NCBI RefSeq assembly: GCF_009768885.1
Contig: NZ_WSQA01000003.1
Location: 248,001 to 312,000, forward strand
Direction: 5' to 3'
DNA: 64,000 nt
Origin: Sphingobacterium humi
GTDB taxonomy: Bacteria > Bacteroidota > Bacteroidia > Sphingobacteriales > Sphingobacteriaceae
Below, piece by piece: positions 1 through 8,061 of this stretch. Made by a program: the position numbers and the translations under genes. The notes below the pieces were generated by a model that saw only the letters and a list, made by a program, of their open reading frames with translations, did no database searches and had not been told where the DNA came from. Position 1 is the first letter of the stretch. Each line of letters starts with the position of its first letter.

Positions 1-1654
1 GTACACCATCGGTACCGTATTGTTCCATCAATTCAATCGGGTCGGGCGAGTTGCCTAAAGACTTAGACATCTTACGGCCTAATTTATCGCGTACAATACC
101 CGTAAGGTATACATTACGGAATGGCGGCTTTTGCGTATAATCATGACCCATAATAATCATGCGGGCTACCCAGAAGAATAGAATCTCTGGTGCGGTAACT
201 AAATCATTGGTAGGGTAATAATAGTTAAACTCTTCATTGTCGGGGTTTCTAACGCCGTCGAACACCGATAGTGGCCATAATCCGGAGGAGAACCAGGTAT
301 CCAACACATCGTCTTCCTGGCGAATGCCAGCAGCTGTTTTGCCTTGCTGTTCAAACTCTTGTACGGCTTCCTCCTGTGTTTTGGCAACTACCCATTCGTT
401 CTTTTCGTTATACCAGGCCGGGATACGTTGTCCCCACCATAGTTGACGCGAAATACACCAGTCTTTTACATTCTCCATCCAATGTTTGTAGGAGGCAAAG
501 AACTTGTCGGGTATTAATTTGATTTCGCCGTTTTCTACGTAATCTAAGGCTGGTTTGGCCAATTGATCCATCTTACAGAACCATTGCATGGAAAGCTTAG
601 GCTCGATAACAGCATCGGTACGTTCGGAGAAACCTACTTGCGATTTATATTCCTCGATTTTTTCAATCTGTCCGGCTTCTTCCAAGAGGGCAATTACCTT
701 TTTACGTGCCGCAAAACGGTCTTCACCAATTAAGATTTCAGCCTTTTCGTTTAAGGTACCATCATCGTTTAAGATATCGATAACCGGCAAGTTATGCTTC
801 TGGCCTAACTCGTAGTCATTTAAATCGTGCGCCGGAGTTACTTTCAAACAGCCCGTACCAAATTCCATCTCCACATAGCTATCTTGGATAACCGGGATTT
901 CGCGGTTCACAAGGGGTACCAATACCGATTTCCCTTGCAGGTGTTTGTAGCGATCGTCCAATGGGTTGATGCAGATGGCTGTATCGGCCATAATAGTCTC
1001 CGGACGGGTAGTCGCGATGATGATATACTCTTGGCTATCTTTAATAAAGTAGCGGATGTAGTATAACTTTTGGTTTACCTCTTTACGGATTACCTCTTCA
1101 TCGGAAAGGGCTGTTTTCCCTTGCGGATCCCAGTTTACCATCCGTACACCACGGTAGATGTAACCTTCCTTGTAAAACTTGATGAAGGTATCGATTACCG
1201 CTTCGGAAAGATCCGGGTCCATGGTAAACTTAGTGCGGTCCCAATCGCAGGAAGCACCGAGTTTCTCCAGTTGCTTCAAGATAATACCTCCGTATTTCTC
1301 TTTCCACTCCCAGGCGTATTTTAAAAATTCCTCGCGGCTAATGGACTTCTTGTCGATTCCTTTTTCTTTCAGCATAGCGACGACTTTGGCCTCCGTAGCA
1401 ATCGAGGCATGGTCGGTTCCAGGAACCCAACATGCGTTTTTACCCTGCATACGGGCACGACGAATCAATACATCTTGGATGGTATTGTTCAACATATGGC
1501 CCATGTGCAATACACCAGTTACGTTTGGTGGCGGCATCACGATGGTATATGGCTCACGCTCGTCTGGAACGGAACGGAAAAACCCTTTTTCCATCCAGTA
1601 GCCATACCACTTGTCTTCTGCTTCTTTCGGATTGTACGTTTTTGCTATGCTCAT
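1..1654 (-). CDS. valS: Valine--tRNA ligase, N-terminal part (runs off left edge)
   Basis: Class I aminoacyl-tRNA synthetase that charges tRNA-Val in the cytoplasm. Translating the minus strand from the ATG at 1654 gives an open frame of 551 codons to the window edge. The HIGH-type signature is HMGH at residues 50-53, within [14 protein letters not shown], and the KMSKS signature is at residues 528-532 (bases 59-73). The remaining part of the protein (anticodon-binding domain and C-terminal coiled coil) lies outside the window; family members are roughly 870-950 residues. The run PPPNVTG before HMGH favours ValS over IleS or LeuS. The gene is divergent from the sulfatase-like gene at 1826, so the 171-nt gap must carry promoters for both. 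Confidence 0.96.
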   Translation of the reverse strand, partial: MSIAKTYNPKEAEDKWYGYWMEKGFFRSVPDEREPYTIVMPPPNVTGVLHMGHMLNNTIQDVLIRRARMQGKNACWVPGTDHASIATEAKVVAMLKEKGIDKKSISREEFLKYAWEWKEKYGGIILKQLEKLGASCDWDRTKFTMDPDLSEAVIDTFIKFYKEGYIYRGVRMVNWDPQGKTALSDEEVIRKEVNQKLYYIRYFIKDSQEYIIIATTRPETIMADTAICINPLDDRYKHLQGKSVLVPLVNREIPVIQDSYVEMEFGTGCLKVTPAHDLNDYELGQKHNLPVIDILNDDGTLNEKAEILIGEDRFAARKKVIALLEEAGQIEKIEEYKSQVGFSERTDAVIEPKLSMQWFCKMDQLAKPALDYVENGEIKLIPDKFFASYKHWMENVKDWCISRQLWWGQRIPAWYNEKNEWVVAKTQEEAVQEFEQQGKTAAGIRQEDDVLDTWFSSGLWPLSVFDGVRNPDNEEFNYYYPTNDLVTAPEILFFWVARMIIMGHDYTQKPPFRNVYLTGIVRDKLGRKMSKSLGNSPDPIELMEQYGTDGV

Positions 1655-1795
1655 TATCTATTATTATGCTAAAAAGAAGCACAAAAATACGCATTTAACT
1701 GCTTATTTCCCACTTTGTGGACGTAAATAAACTCTTGACTGTTAATTAAAAACAAAAAAAATGTTAAGATAATGTTTACAATCCTGAATTAAATG

Positions 1796-1803
1796 TAAAT
1801 TTG
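1796..1803 (+). promoter_or_regulatory. Probable Bacteroidota -7 promoter element
   Basis: TAAATTTG matches the TAnnTTTG -7 consensus of Bacteroidota housekeeping promoters and lies 22 nt before the ATG of the sulfatase-like gene at 1826. No convincing -33 TTTG is seen; the nearest is TTTA at 1775-1778. Confidence 0.55.
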
Positions 1804-1825
1804 GCGGTTTAGTATTTAGTTTCAC

Positions 1826-3706
1826 ATGCAAGATGTTGTAAATGAGTTGAAAACGGTAAGTCGTTATTTCGTTTTTTGGCTTTTTATCTGTTTTATTGAC
1901 CGCCTTCTATTTATCATTTCCTTCTTCGAGAAAATTGGCTGGCCCCATTTTCGAGAAATCTTTAGGATCTATTACCATGGCTTAAATCTGGACTTTTCAG
2001 CAGCAGCCTATATTTGTGCCTTGCCTTTTTTGGGCTATTGCATCGCTAGTTTTTTTCCTAAGCTTAAATTGAGCCGAAAACTGCTTGATGCCTATACTTT
2101 TTTAGTACTCTTGCTGTTTTTTGTCGTTTCGTTTATCAACATTAACGTTTATCGGGAATGGGGCGACAAGATTTCTAAAAGGGCGGTTTATGCTTTTATG
2201 GCTTCCCCATCGGGGGCGGTGGCATCTGCCGAGTCTACGCCTATCTTTATCCCAATCCTGGGCATGATTGTCTTTATTGCGGGTGCCTATTTTCTGTATA
2301 AGCGCTGGTTTAGCAAGTTGAACTTCGGGCATATTAAACCCTATTGGGGTCAAGCCCTGCGTTTGCTATTGGGGGCTTTCCTCTTGTTTACTTTTATCCG
2401 TGGCGGCTATGGTAGGGCTACCCTAAATCCGAGTAAGGCTTATTTCTCGGAAGAAGCGTTCTATAACCATGCGGCCGTGTCTACACAATGGGCCTTGCTG
2501 CGCGATTACTTTAAAAGCAGCACCCTGAAACGCTCGCCATACCAGTATTTCCCAGCCAATGAATCCCAAGCAGCACTTCTGAAGCCTGTGTTTAGCCATA
2601 ATCCGGATTCGGCAGTTTCCATCCTGAAAACGGAGCGTCCTAATATCGTATTCATCTTGTTGGAGAGCTTCGTTGGCGATTTGATTGAATCCATGGGGGG
2701 CGAAAAGGGGGTGACACCACAGTTCGAAAAGCTGATTCAGCAGGGTGTATTCTTTGATCGCATCTATGCAGCGTCCGATCGTTCTGATAAAGGGATAATC
2801 GGTACCTTTTCGGCCTTCCCGGCGCAAGGCCCTGAAAGTGTGATCAAGTATATCGATAAGCACGAAAATATGCATGCCTTTATGCAGGAATTGGACTCCG
2901 CTGGCTACTATAATTCCTTTTACCATGGGGGGCAAAGTGAATTCTATAATATTAAATCGTATATGCTAACCCATGGCGTGGCCAAGGTGGTCGACAATGC
3001 GAACTTTCCGCCTACAAGCGAACGGGTTTCCTGGGGCGTGCCAGATCATTTGGTATTTAACCGAATGCTAAAAGACCTGAAAACCGAGCAATTGCCTTTC
3101 TATGCGAGTCTGTTTACCCTGGTGAATCACGAGCCTTTCCAATTGAATGGACCTTATAAGTTCGGAAAAGAGAACAACGCCAATAAGTTTCGCAGCACAG
3201 CCTACTATACGGATTCTGTGGTTTATGATTTTATTGAGCAGGCGAAGAAGGAAAGCTGGTATGCCAATACCCTGTTTGTATTGATTGCTGATCATGGTCA
3301 CCGATTGCCGGCAGAGAAGTATGAGCTTTCGCACCCGAATCGTTTCCATATTCCTTTGCTCTTTTTCGGAGAGGCTATTAAACCGGAATTCCGGGGAAAG
3401 CGGATTTCGCACATCGGGAATCAAACCGACCTGGCGGCGACCCTCTTGCAACAATTGCAGTTGCCTAGCCAGCATTACCCTTGGAGTAGGGACTTATTTA
3501 ATCCGACAACCGCGCAAGTGGCTTTTTATAATTCAAAGGATGCCTTTGGAATCATTACCCCAACGCAAACGATTTCCTATGATAACGTGGGTAATTCCAT
3601 TAATTACTTGGCCAATAAGGAGCTGCCGAAAGCGCAAACAGATAGCCTGCTAACTATTGCAAAGGCCTATTACCAAGAGGTCTATAAAGAATTTTTAAAA
3701 TATTAA
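1826..3706 (+). CDS. LTA synthase/MdoB-type membrane sulfatase-fold phosphotransferase
   Basis: A 626-residue inner-membrane enzyme of the alkaline phosphatase superfamily. About five hydrophobic segments lie in residues 1-190, followed by a periplasmic sulfatase-fold domain from about residue 270. Visible active-site features are the metal-binding Glu in LLES (E280), a candidate Ser nucleophile in RSDKG (S320), where LtaS uses Thr, and the metal-binding Asp-His pair in ADHGH (D489, H490). Characterised relatives transfer phosphoglycerol or phosphoethanolamine head groups from lipids to glycans or other lipids. Bacteroidota do not make teichoic acid, so the acceptor here is unknown. A related gene follows after 11 nt, so the two are probably cotranscribed. 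Family call is firm; substrate is not known. Confidence 0.88.
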   Translation: MQDVVNELKTVSRYFVFWLFICFIDRLLFIISFFEKIGWPHFREIFRIYYHGLNLDFSAAAYICALPFLGYCIASFFPKLKLSRKLLDAYTFLVLLLFFVVSFININVYREWGDKISKRAVYAFMASPSGAVASAESTPIFIPILGMIVFIAGAYFLYKRWFSKLNFGHIKPYWGQALRLLLGAFLLFTFIRGGYGRATLNPSKAYFSEEAFYNHAAVSTQWALLRDYFKSSTLKRSPYQYFPANESQAALLKPVFSHNPDSAVSILKTERPNIVFILLESFVGDLIESMGGEKGVTPQFEKLIQQGVFFDRIYAASDRSDKGIIGTFSAFPAQGPESVIKYIDKHENMHAFMQELDSAGYYNSFYHGGQSEFYNIKSYMLTHGVAKVVDNANFPPTSERVSWGVPDHLVFNRMLKDLKTEQLPFYASLFTLVNHEPFQLNGPYKFGKENNANKFRSTAYYTDSVVYDFIEQAKKESWYANTLFVLIADHGHRLPAEKYELSHPNRFHIPLLFFGEAIKPEFRGKRISHIGNQTDLAATLLQQLQLPSQHYPWSRDLFNPTTAQVAFYNSKDAFGIITPTQTISYDNVGNSINYLANKELPKAQTDSLLTIAKAYYQEVYKEFLKY

Positions 3707-3717
3707 TACCCGGGGAA

Positions 3718-5640
3718 ATGAAATTAAAAGGTTGGTTTGCTCCATATTTTGCCTTGGCGATGCGCTTTGTGTTGCTATTAGGGCTATACGCTTTGCTGCG
3801 TCTAGGCTTTTACTGGTTTAATATCGAGCAATTCCCGAACATCAGCACGTCCGAATTGATGCGTATGATGGTCGGCGGATTGAAGTTTGATATCGTCGCA
3901 CTTCTTTACCTGAACATCATCTATATTCTGATGATGGCTATTCCTTTGCCTTTTAAATCTACGCCCAAATACCAACAAGTTGCCAAATGGATTTTCGTGG
4001 TCTGCAATAGCTTGGGTATTGCCCTCAACCTGATCGACTTCGCTTATTATCCTTTTACCCTCAAACGAACCACGGGTACTGTCTTTAGTCAGTTTTCCAA
4101 TGAAGAGAACTTGGGTACGTTAGCAATCGACTTTCTATTAGATTACTGGTACATTCTTTTGCTTTTTGTGGGATTGGTATACTTGCTTATAAAGTCCTAT
4201 AATTGGGTGAAATTGGCTGTAGAAAAACCTGCTGGTTGGTTGTTCTATGTGGTTCAGCTGGTTTGCCTGCTCTTTGTTGCCTTCTTGTTTGTTGGCGGCG
4301 TGCGTGGCGGATGGGCACATAGTACCCGCCCGATTACCCTCAGCAATGCCGGCGATTATGTGAAATCGCCCGAGGAAATGAATATCGTGCTGAATACGCC
4401 TTTCTCGGTGCTTAAAACCTTAAAAGCGGTTAGCCTAAAAGAAAAGGATTTCTTCCCGGAACAAGAAGTGAATGCGATCTACCCGGTTATCCATCAAGTC
4501 CAAGATTCTGCTAAATTCAAGCCGCTGAATGTTGTTTTCCTCATTATGGAAAGCTTTGGAAAGGAGCATATCGGCTTCTTTAACAAAGACCTCGATAACG
4601 GAACCTACAAGGGCTATACGCCTTTCCTGGACTCGCTGATTCAACATAGTTACACCTTTAAACGCTCCTATGCGAATGGCCGTAAGTCTATCGATGCGCT
4701 GCCGTCCATCATCACGGGAATCCCTTCCATTGCGGAACCTTTTGTGTTGTCTATTTACTCTGGAAATAAAACGACCAGTATTGCAAACCTGCTTGGCAAG
4801 AAGGGCTATGAAACGGCCTTTTTCCATGGGGCGCCAAATGGCAGTATGGGCTTTTCGGCCTATATGCAATTGGCCGGTATTAAAAACTACTTCGGCAAGA
4901 ATGAGTACAATAACGATGCTGATTTCGATGGAATATGGGGGATTTGGGACGAGCCTTTTATGCAGTTTATGGCCAATAAGATCAGCAGCTTCAAGCAGCC
5001 TTTCTTCAGCAGCTTCTTCTCGCTGTCTTCGCACCATCCGTTTAAGGTTCCTGAGCAATATGCCGGGAAATTCCCGAAGGGGACACTGCCTTTGCACGAG
5101 CCCATCGGCTATGCTGACCATGCCTTGAAGCGCTTCTTCGAGACGGCCTCCAAAACTGACTGGTATCCGAATACCTTGTTTGTTATTGTTGCTGACCACG
5201 CCAGTATGACGCATTTTCCGGAATACAATACCGTACCTAACTTCTTCTCAATCCCGATTATCTTTTATTACCCGGGTGGGGAGCTGCAAGGCTTATCGGA
5301 TAAGCTGGTGCAACAGATCGATATTATGCCGACGGTATTGAATTACCTGCACTATGATGAGCCTTATTTCGCTTTCGGATCCGATGCCTTCGACCCGCGA
5401 AGAGATAACTTCCTGGTGAATAATATCGGCGGTACCTATAACTTCTTTATGGGCGACTATTTTCTGACTTACGATAATAACAAGCCAAGCTCCTTGCATA
5501 ACCTGAAACAGGATCCGGCGTTAAAACAAGACTTATTGGGGAAGGAGCCTGCCGTTCGCGATTCGTTAATGCGCCATCTCGAAGCCTTTATACAACAGTA
5601 TAACAACCGGATGATCCACAATAAGCTGGTAGCTGAATAG
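3718..5640 (+). CDS. Second LTA synthase-type membrane sulfatase-fold phosphotransferase
   Basis: A 640-residue paralogue of the preceding protein with the same plan: membrane segments in residues 1-195 and a periplasmic sulfatase-like domain in the rest. Active-site features are E278 in IMES, a candidate Ser nucleophile in GRKSID (S324), His in FFHG near residue 370, and ADH at residues 492-494. The nucleophile context (NGRKSIDALPS) differs from that of the upstream copy (RSDKGIIG), so the two belong to different subfamilies and are not a recent duplication. Tandem arrangement suggests two steps or two acceptors in one envelope-modification pathway, which is inference. The gene is convergent with the outer-membrane protein gene, with a 9-nt gap and no obvious terminator between them. 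Confidence 0.88.
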   Translation: MKLKGWFAPYFALAMRFVLLLGLYALLRLGFYWFNIEQFPNISTSELMRMMVGGLKFDIVALLYLNIIYILMMAIPLPFKSTPKYQQVAKWIFVVCNSLGIALNLIDFAYYPFTLKRTTGTVFSQFSNEENLGTLAIDFLLDYWYILLLFVGLVYLLIKSYNWVKLAVEKPAGWLFYVVQLVCLLFVAFLFVGGVRGGWAHSTRPITLSNAGDYVKSPEEMNIVLNTPFSVLKTLKAVSLKEKDFFPEQEVNAIYPVIHQVQDSAKFKPLNVVFLIMESFGKEHIGFFNKDLDNGTYKGYTPFLDSLIQHSYTFKRSYANGRKSIDALPSIITGIPSIAEPFVLSIYSGNKTTSIANLLGKKGYETAFFHGAPNGSMGFSAYMQLAGIKNYFGKNEYNNDADFDGIWGIWDEPFMQFMANKISSFKQPFFSSFFSLSSHHPFKVPEQYAGKFPKGTLPLHEPIGYADHALKRFFETASKTDWYPNTLFVIVADHASMTHFPEYNTVPNFFSIPIIFYYPGGELQGLSDKLVQQIDIMPTVLNYLHYDEPYFAFGSDAFDPRRDNFLVNNIGGTYNFFMGDYFLTYDNNKPSSLHNLKQDPALKQDLLGKEPAVRDSLMRHLEAFIQQYNNRMIHNKLVAE

Positions 5641-5649
5641 TTTCTCGAC

Positions 5650-6663
5650 TTACCTAATCTTTTGTCCAAACTTATAGCGCAGGATGAACATCTGCTGATT
5701 GTCTACAAAGCCCGGCGAGAAATGGAAGGAGGCGGTAAATTTGCCTTCAATGCGTTTAGACTTAAAGGGAACCCAGCCTAAGTCCAATCGATCGTAGCTT
5801 TTCCGATGGTAGAAGGGATCTCCGTTGGGAAGATTCATAGGGTCGCCAAGATACAGGGTATTCGCCACGAAGAACCGCTTGTAGCCCAAGTGAATTGTAC
5901 TGATAAATCCTTTATTCTTTTGTTCATATTCGGTCCGAACCCGATCAAAGCCTAAGGCGACACCAGCGTCCAGCGTCAAGGAGTCCAAGAAGGTCTTTCC
6001 GGAAAAATCAGCACCTAGCTTGAGCATCAACACGGCGTTATCCTGAATATGCTCGTCCAAGCTATCGTTACTGGTAAGTGCGTTATGATAAAGCAATCCA
6101 TCGTTGCTCAGGTAGAAATTACCGAAGGCGTATTTACCCGATATCCCGGCTACAAACTGCTCTCGTTTGCTGTAGCTTTGCTTACTCAGCCAATCGATAT
6201 AAACTGCCTGCTTAAACTTACCTTTGTTGTATTGAAAATACATCCCCTCCACATTAGGTCTGTCGTATTGTAAGGTATCAGCTAGCACCATCTTCGGGAC
6301 ATCCTTTAACCGATCATAACGCGGAATAAGCCCGATCGCAAAGTCGATATGCGAAGTCTTGTAATTATAATACGCAATCGGTTTTACCCGCGTACCATTA
6401 TCCTGATGGCTCCCGAACTCCTGATTAACATGAACCCCGCCATAAATCCGATGATTCTTTTCCAGTTGGAAATACAGCTGCGGCGATATGGTAGCCCCAA
6501 AGAACGTCTTGGGAATGGTATAGGGTGCCTTATATTCTCTATTATCTACGTAGCCAAGGAAGTCAACATGATATCCTAATTGCTGCGCCTTGCTAACGCT
6601 TAAATGAATAAGGAGGGTAATGACGAGGAGAACTTTTACAAATACAGAGGACTTCACAAACAT
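5650..6663 (-). CDS. Predicted outer-membrane beta-barrel protein, function unknown
   Basis: 337 residues with an N-terminal signal peptide (hydrophobic stretch about residues 8-23, ending near SKA). The mature part has no further membrane helices. It is rich in alternating hydrophobic/polar strands with many Tyr, Phe and Gly, and ends in an amphipathic strand (MFILRYKFG), as expected of a beta-barrel. I do not recognise a named family. It has its own predicted promoter just after the sucB terminator, so it is probably monocistronic. It could be a porin-like protein linked to the two envelope sulfatases it faces, but nothing in the sequence proves this. Confidence 0.7.
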   Translation of the reverse strand: MFVKSSVFVKVLLVITLLIHLSVSKAQQLGYHVDFLGYVDNREYKAPYTIPKTFFGATISPQLYFQLEKNHRIYGGVHVNQEFGSHQDNGTRVKPIAYYNYKTSHIDFAIGLIPRYDRLKDVPKMVLADTLQYDRPNVEGMYFQYNKGKFKQAVYIDWLSKQSYSKREQFVAGISGKYAFGNFYLSNDGLLYHNALTSNDSLDEHIQDNAVLMLKLGADFSGKTFLDSLTLDAGVALGFDRVRTEYEQKNKGFISTIHLGYKRFFVANTLYLGDPMNLPNGDPFYHRKSYDRLDLGWVPFKSKRIEGKFTASFHFSPGFVDNQQMFILRYKFGQKIR

Positions 6664-6694
6664 GCTTCTAATACTAATTTGGATTCGATTCTTA

Positions 6695-6702
6695 CAAATA
6701 TA
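6695..6702 (-). promoter_or_regulatory. Probable -7 promoter element for the outer-membrane protein gene
   Basis: TATATTTG on the minus strand, about 32 nt before the start codon at 6663. It abuts the sucB terminator stem, so termination of one transcript and initiation of the next occur side by side. Confidence 0.55.
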
Positions 6703-6732
6703 AAAGGTCGCTAGATATTCCAGCGACCTTTT
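6702..6732 (-). terminator. Rho-independent terminator after sucB
   Basis: Perfect 11-bp inverted repeat AAAAGGTCGCT/AGCGACCTTTT (6702-6712 and 6722-6732) with a 9-nt loop, 24 nt after the sucB stop codon. Confidence 0.85.
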
Positions 6733-6755
6733 ATAAAATATTGTTAATCGGAAAC

Positions 6756-7994
6756 TTATACTTCCAATAATAATCTTGCAGGATCTTCTAAAAGTTGTTT
6801 AACACGAACTAAGAAGCTTACAGACTCACGACCGTCGATAATACGGTGGTCATATGATAACGCGATGTACATCATTGGACGGATTACCACTTGACCGTTC
6901 TCCGCGATTGGACGTTGAACGATGTTGTGCATTCCTAAGATTGCCGATTGTGGCGCATTGATAATCGGAGTAGACATCATCGATCCGAAAACACCACCAT
7001 TGGTGATGGTAAAAGTACCGCCAGTCATTTCCTCAATAGTCAATTTGTTGTCACGTGCTTTACCAGCTAACTCTGCAATTGCTTTCTCGATTTGGTAAAG
7101 TGCCATGCCTTCAGCGTTTCTGATTACCGGCACTACTAATCCTTTCGGAGCAGAAACAGCAATCGAGATATCCGCGAAATCAGAATAAACGATTTCGTTT
7201 TCATCGATACGTGCATTTACAGCAGGCCATTCTTTCAGGGCAGTTGTTACTGCTTTAGTGAAGAAGGACATAAAGCCTAAGCCAATGCCGTGTTTTTCTT
7301 TGAAGGTATCTTTATATTTCGCACGAAGATCCATGATTGGCTGCATGTTAACCTCATTGAAAGTTGTTAACATCGCTGTTTCATTTTTCACAGCTACTAA
7401 GCGTTTCGCGATGGTTTTACGTAAGGAACTCATTTTCTCGCGACGCTCGTTTCTTTCGCCAGCAACAACAGGCGCTGCAGCCGGAGCAGGGGCAGCAGCA
7501 GGTTTTGCCGCAGCTTTAGGAGCCGCACTTACTTGTGCTTTCTCTGCATCTTCTTTGGTAATGCGGCCATCTTTTCCTGTACCTTTAATGTTTGCAGGGT
7601 CGATGCCTTTTTCTCTTAATATTTTTGCCGCAGCAGGAGAAGCTGTACCAGCAGCGTATGTTTCCGGACGCTCATCGTCTTCTGCCTTCGCAGCAGCAGC
7701 CGGAGCCTCTTCCTTCGCAGGAGCTTCTTCTTTTTTATCAGCACCCGCCGCAGGAGCACCGCCTTCTTCAATTGTACATACAACAGCACCGATCTCTAGG
7801 GTATCACCTTCTTGAGCGATGATGCGTAAGATACCGGCTTTCTCTGCAGGAAGTTCAAAAGTAGCTTTATCTGATTCCAATTCGGCGATATTTTCGTCCA
7901 TCTCGACATAATCACCATCTTGTTTTAACCATTGGGCCAAGGTTACTTCTGTAATTGACTCACCAACTGTAGGGACTTTAATTTCTAAGCTCAT
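6756..7994 (-). CDS. sucB: 2-oxoglutarate dehydrogenase E2, dihydrolipoyllysine succinyltransferase
   Basis: E2 core of the 2-oxoglutarate dehydrogenase complex; it transfers the succinyl group from lipoyl-lysine to CoA in the TCA cycle. In order: an N-terminal lipoyl domain (residues 1-77) with the lipoylated Lys in ESDKA (K43), an Ala/Glu-rich flexible linker, a peripheral subunit-binding domain at about 110-150, a second Ala/Pro linker, and a catalytic acyltransferase domain (about 185-412) with the active-site motif DHRIIDG (H383, D387). The length of 412 residues is normal. It lies 67 nt downstream of sucA on the same strand, so the two are very likely one operon. The E3 gene is not in this window. 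Confidence 0.96.
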   Translation of the reverse strand: MSLEIKVPTVGESITEVTLAQWLKQDGDYVEMDENIAELESDKATFELPAEKAGILRIIAQEGDTLEIGAVVCTIEEGGAPAAGADKKEEAPAKEEAPAAAAKAEDDERPETYAAGTASPAAAKILREKGIDPANIKGTGKDGRITKEDAEKAQVSAAPKAAAKPAAAPAPAAAPVVAGERNERREKMSSLRKTIAKRLVAVKNETAMLTTFNEVNMQPIMDLRAKYKDTFKEKHGIGLGFMSFFTKAVTTALKEWPAVNARIDENEIVYSDFADISIAVSAPKGLVVPVIRNAEGMALYQIEKAIAELAGKARDNKLTIEEMTGGTFTITNGGVFGSMMSTPIINAPQSAILGMHNIVQRPIAENGQVVIRPMMYIALSYDHRIIDGRESVSFLVRVKQLLEDPARLLLEV

Positions 7995-8061
7995 ATGATA
8001 TGCTTTTAAACCAACCGTTTTAATAGGCTATACCTTTAAAACGGATGGTTACATAAATTGT

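Noticed and set aside
2423-2935. 170-codon minus-strand open frame inside the first LTA synthase-like gene
   Set aside because: Antisense shadow of a well supported gene, no motif or promoter.
4435-5214. 259-codon minus-strand open frame inside the second LTA synthase-like gene
   Set aside because: It lies wholly inside a clear gene on the other strand, has no recognisable domain, and reads as a low-complexity basic shadow.
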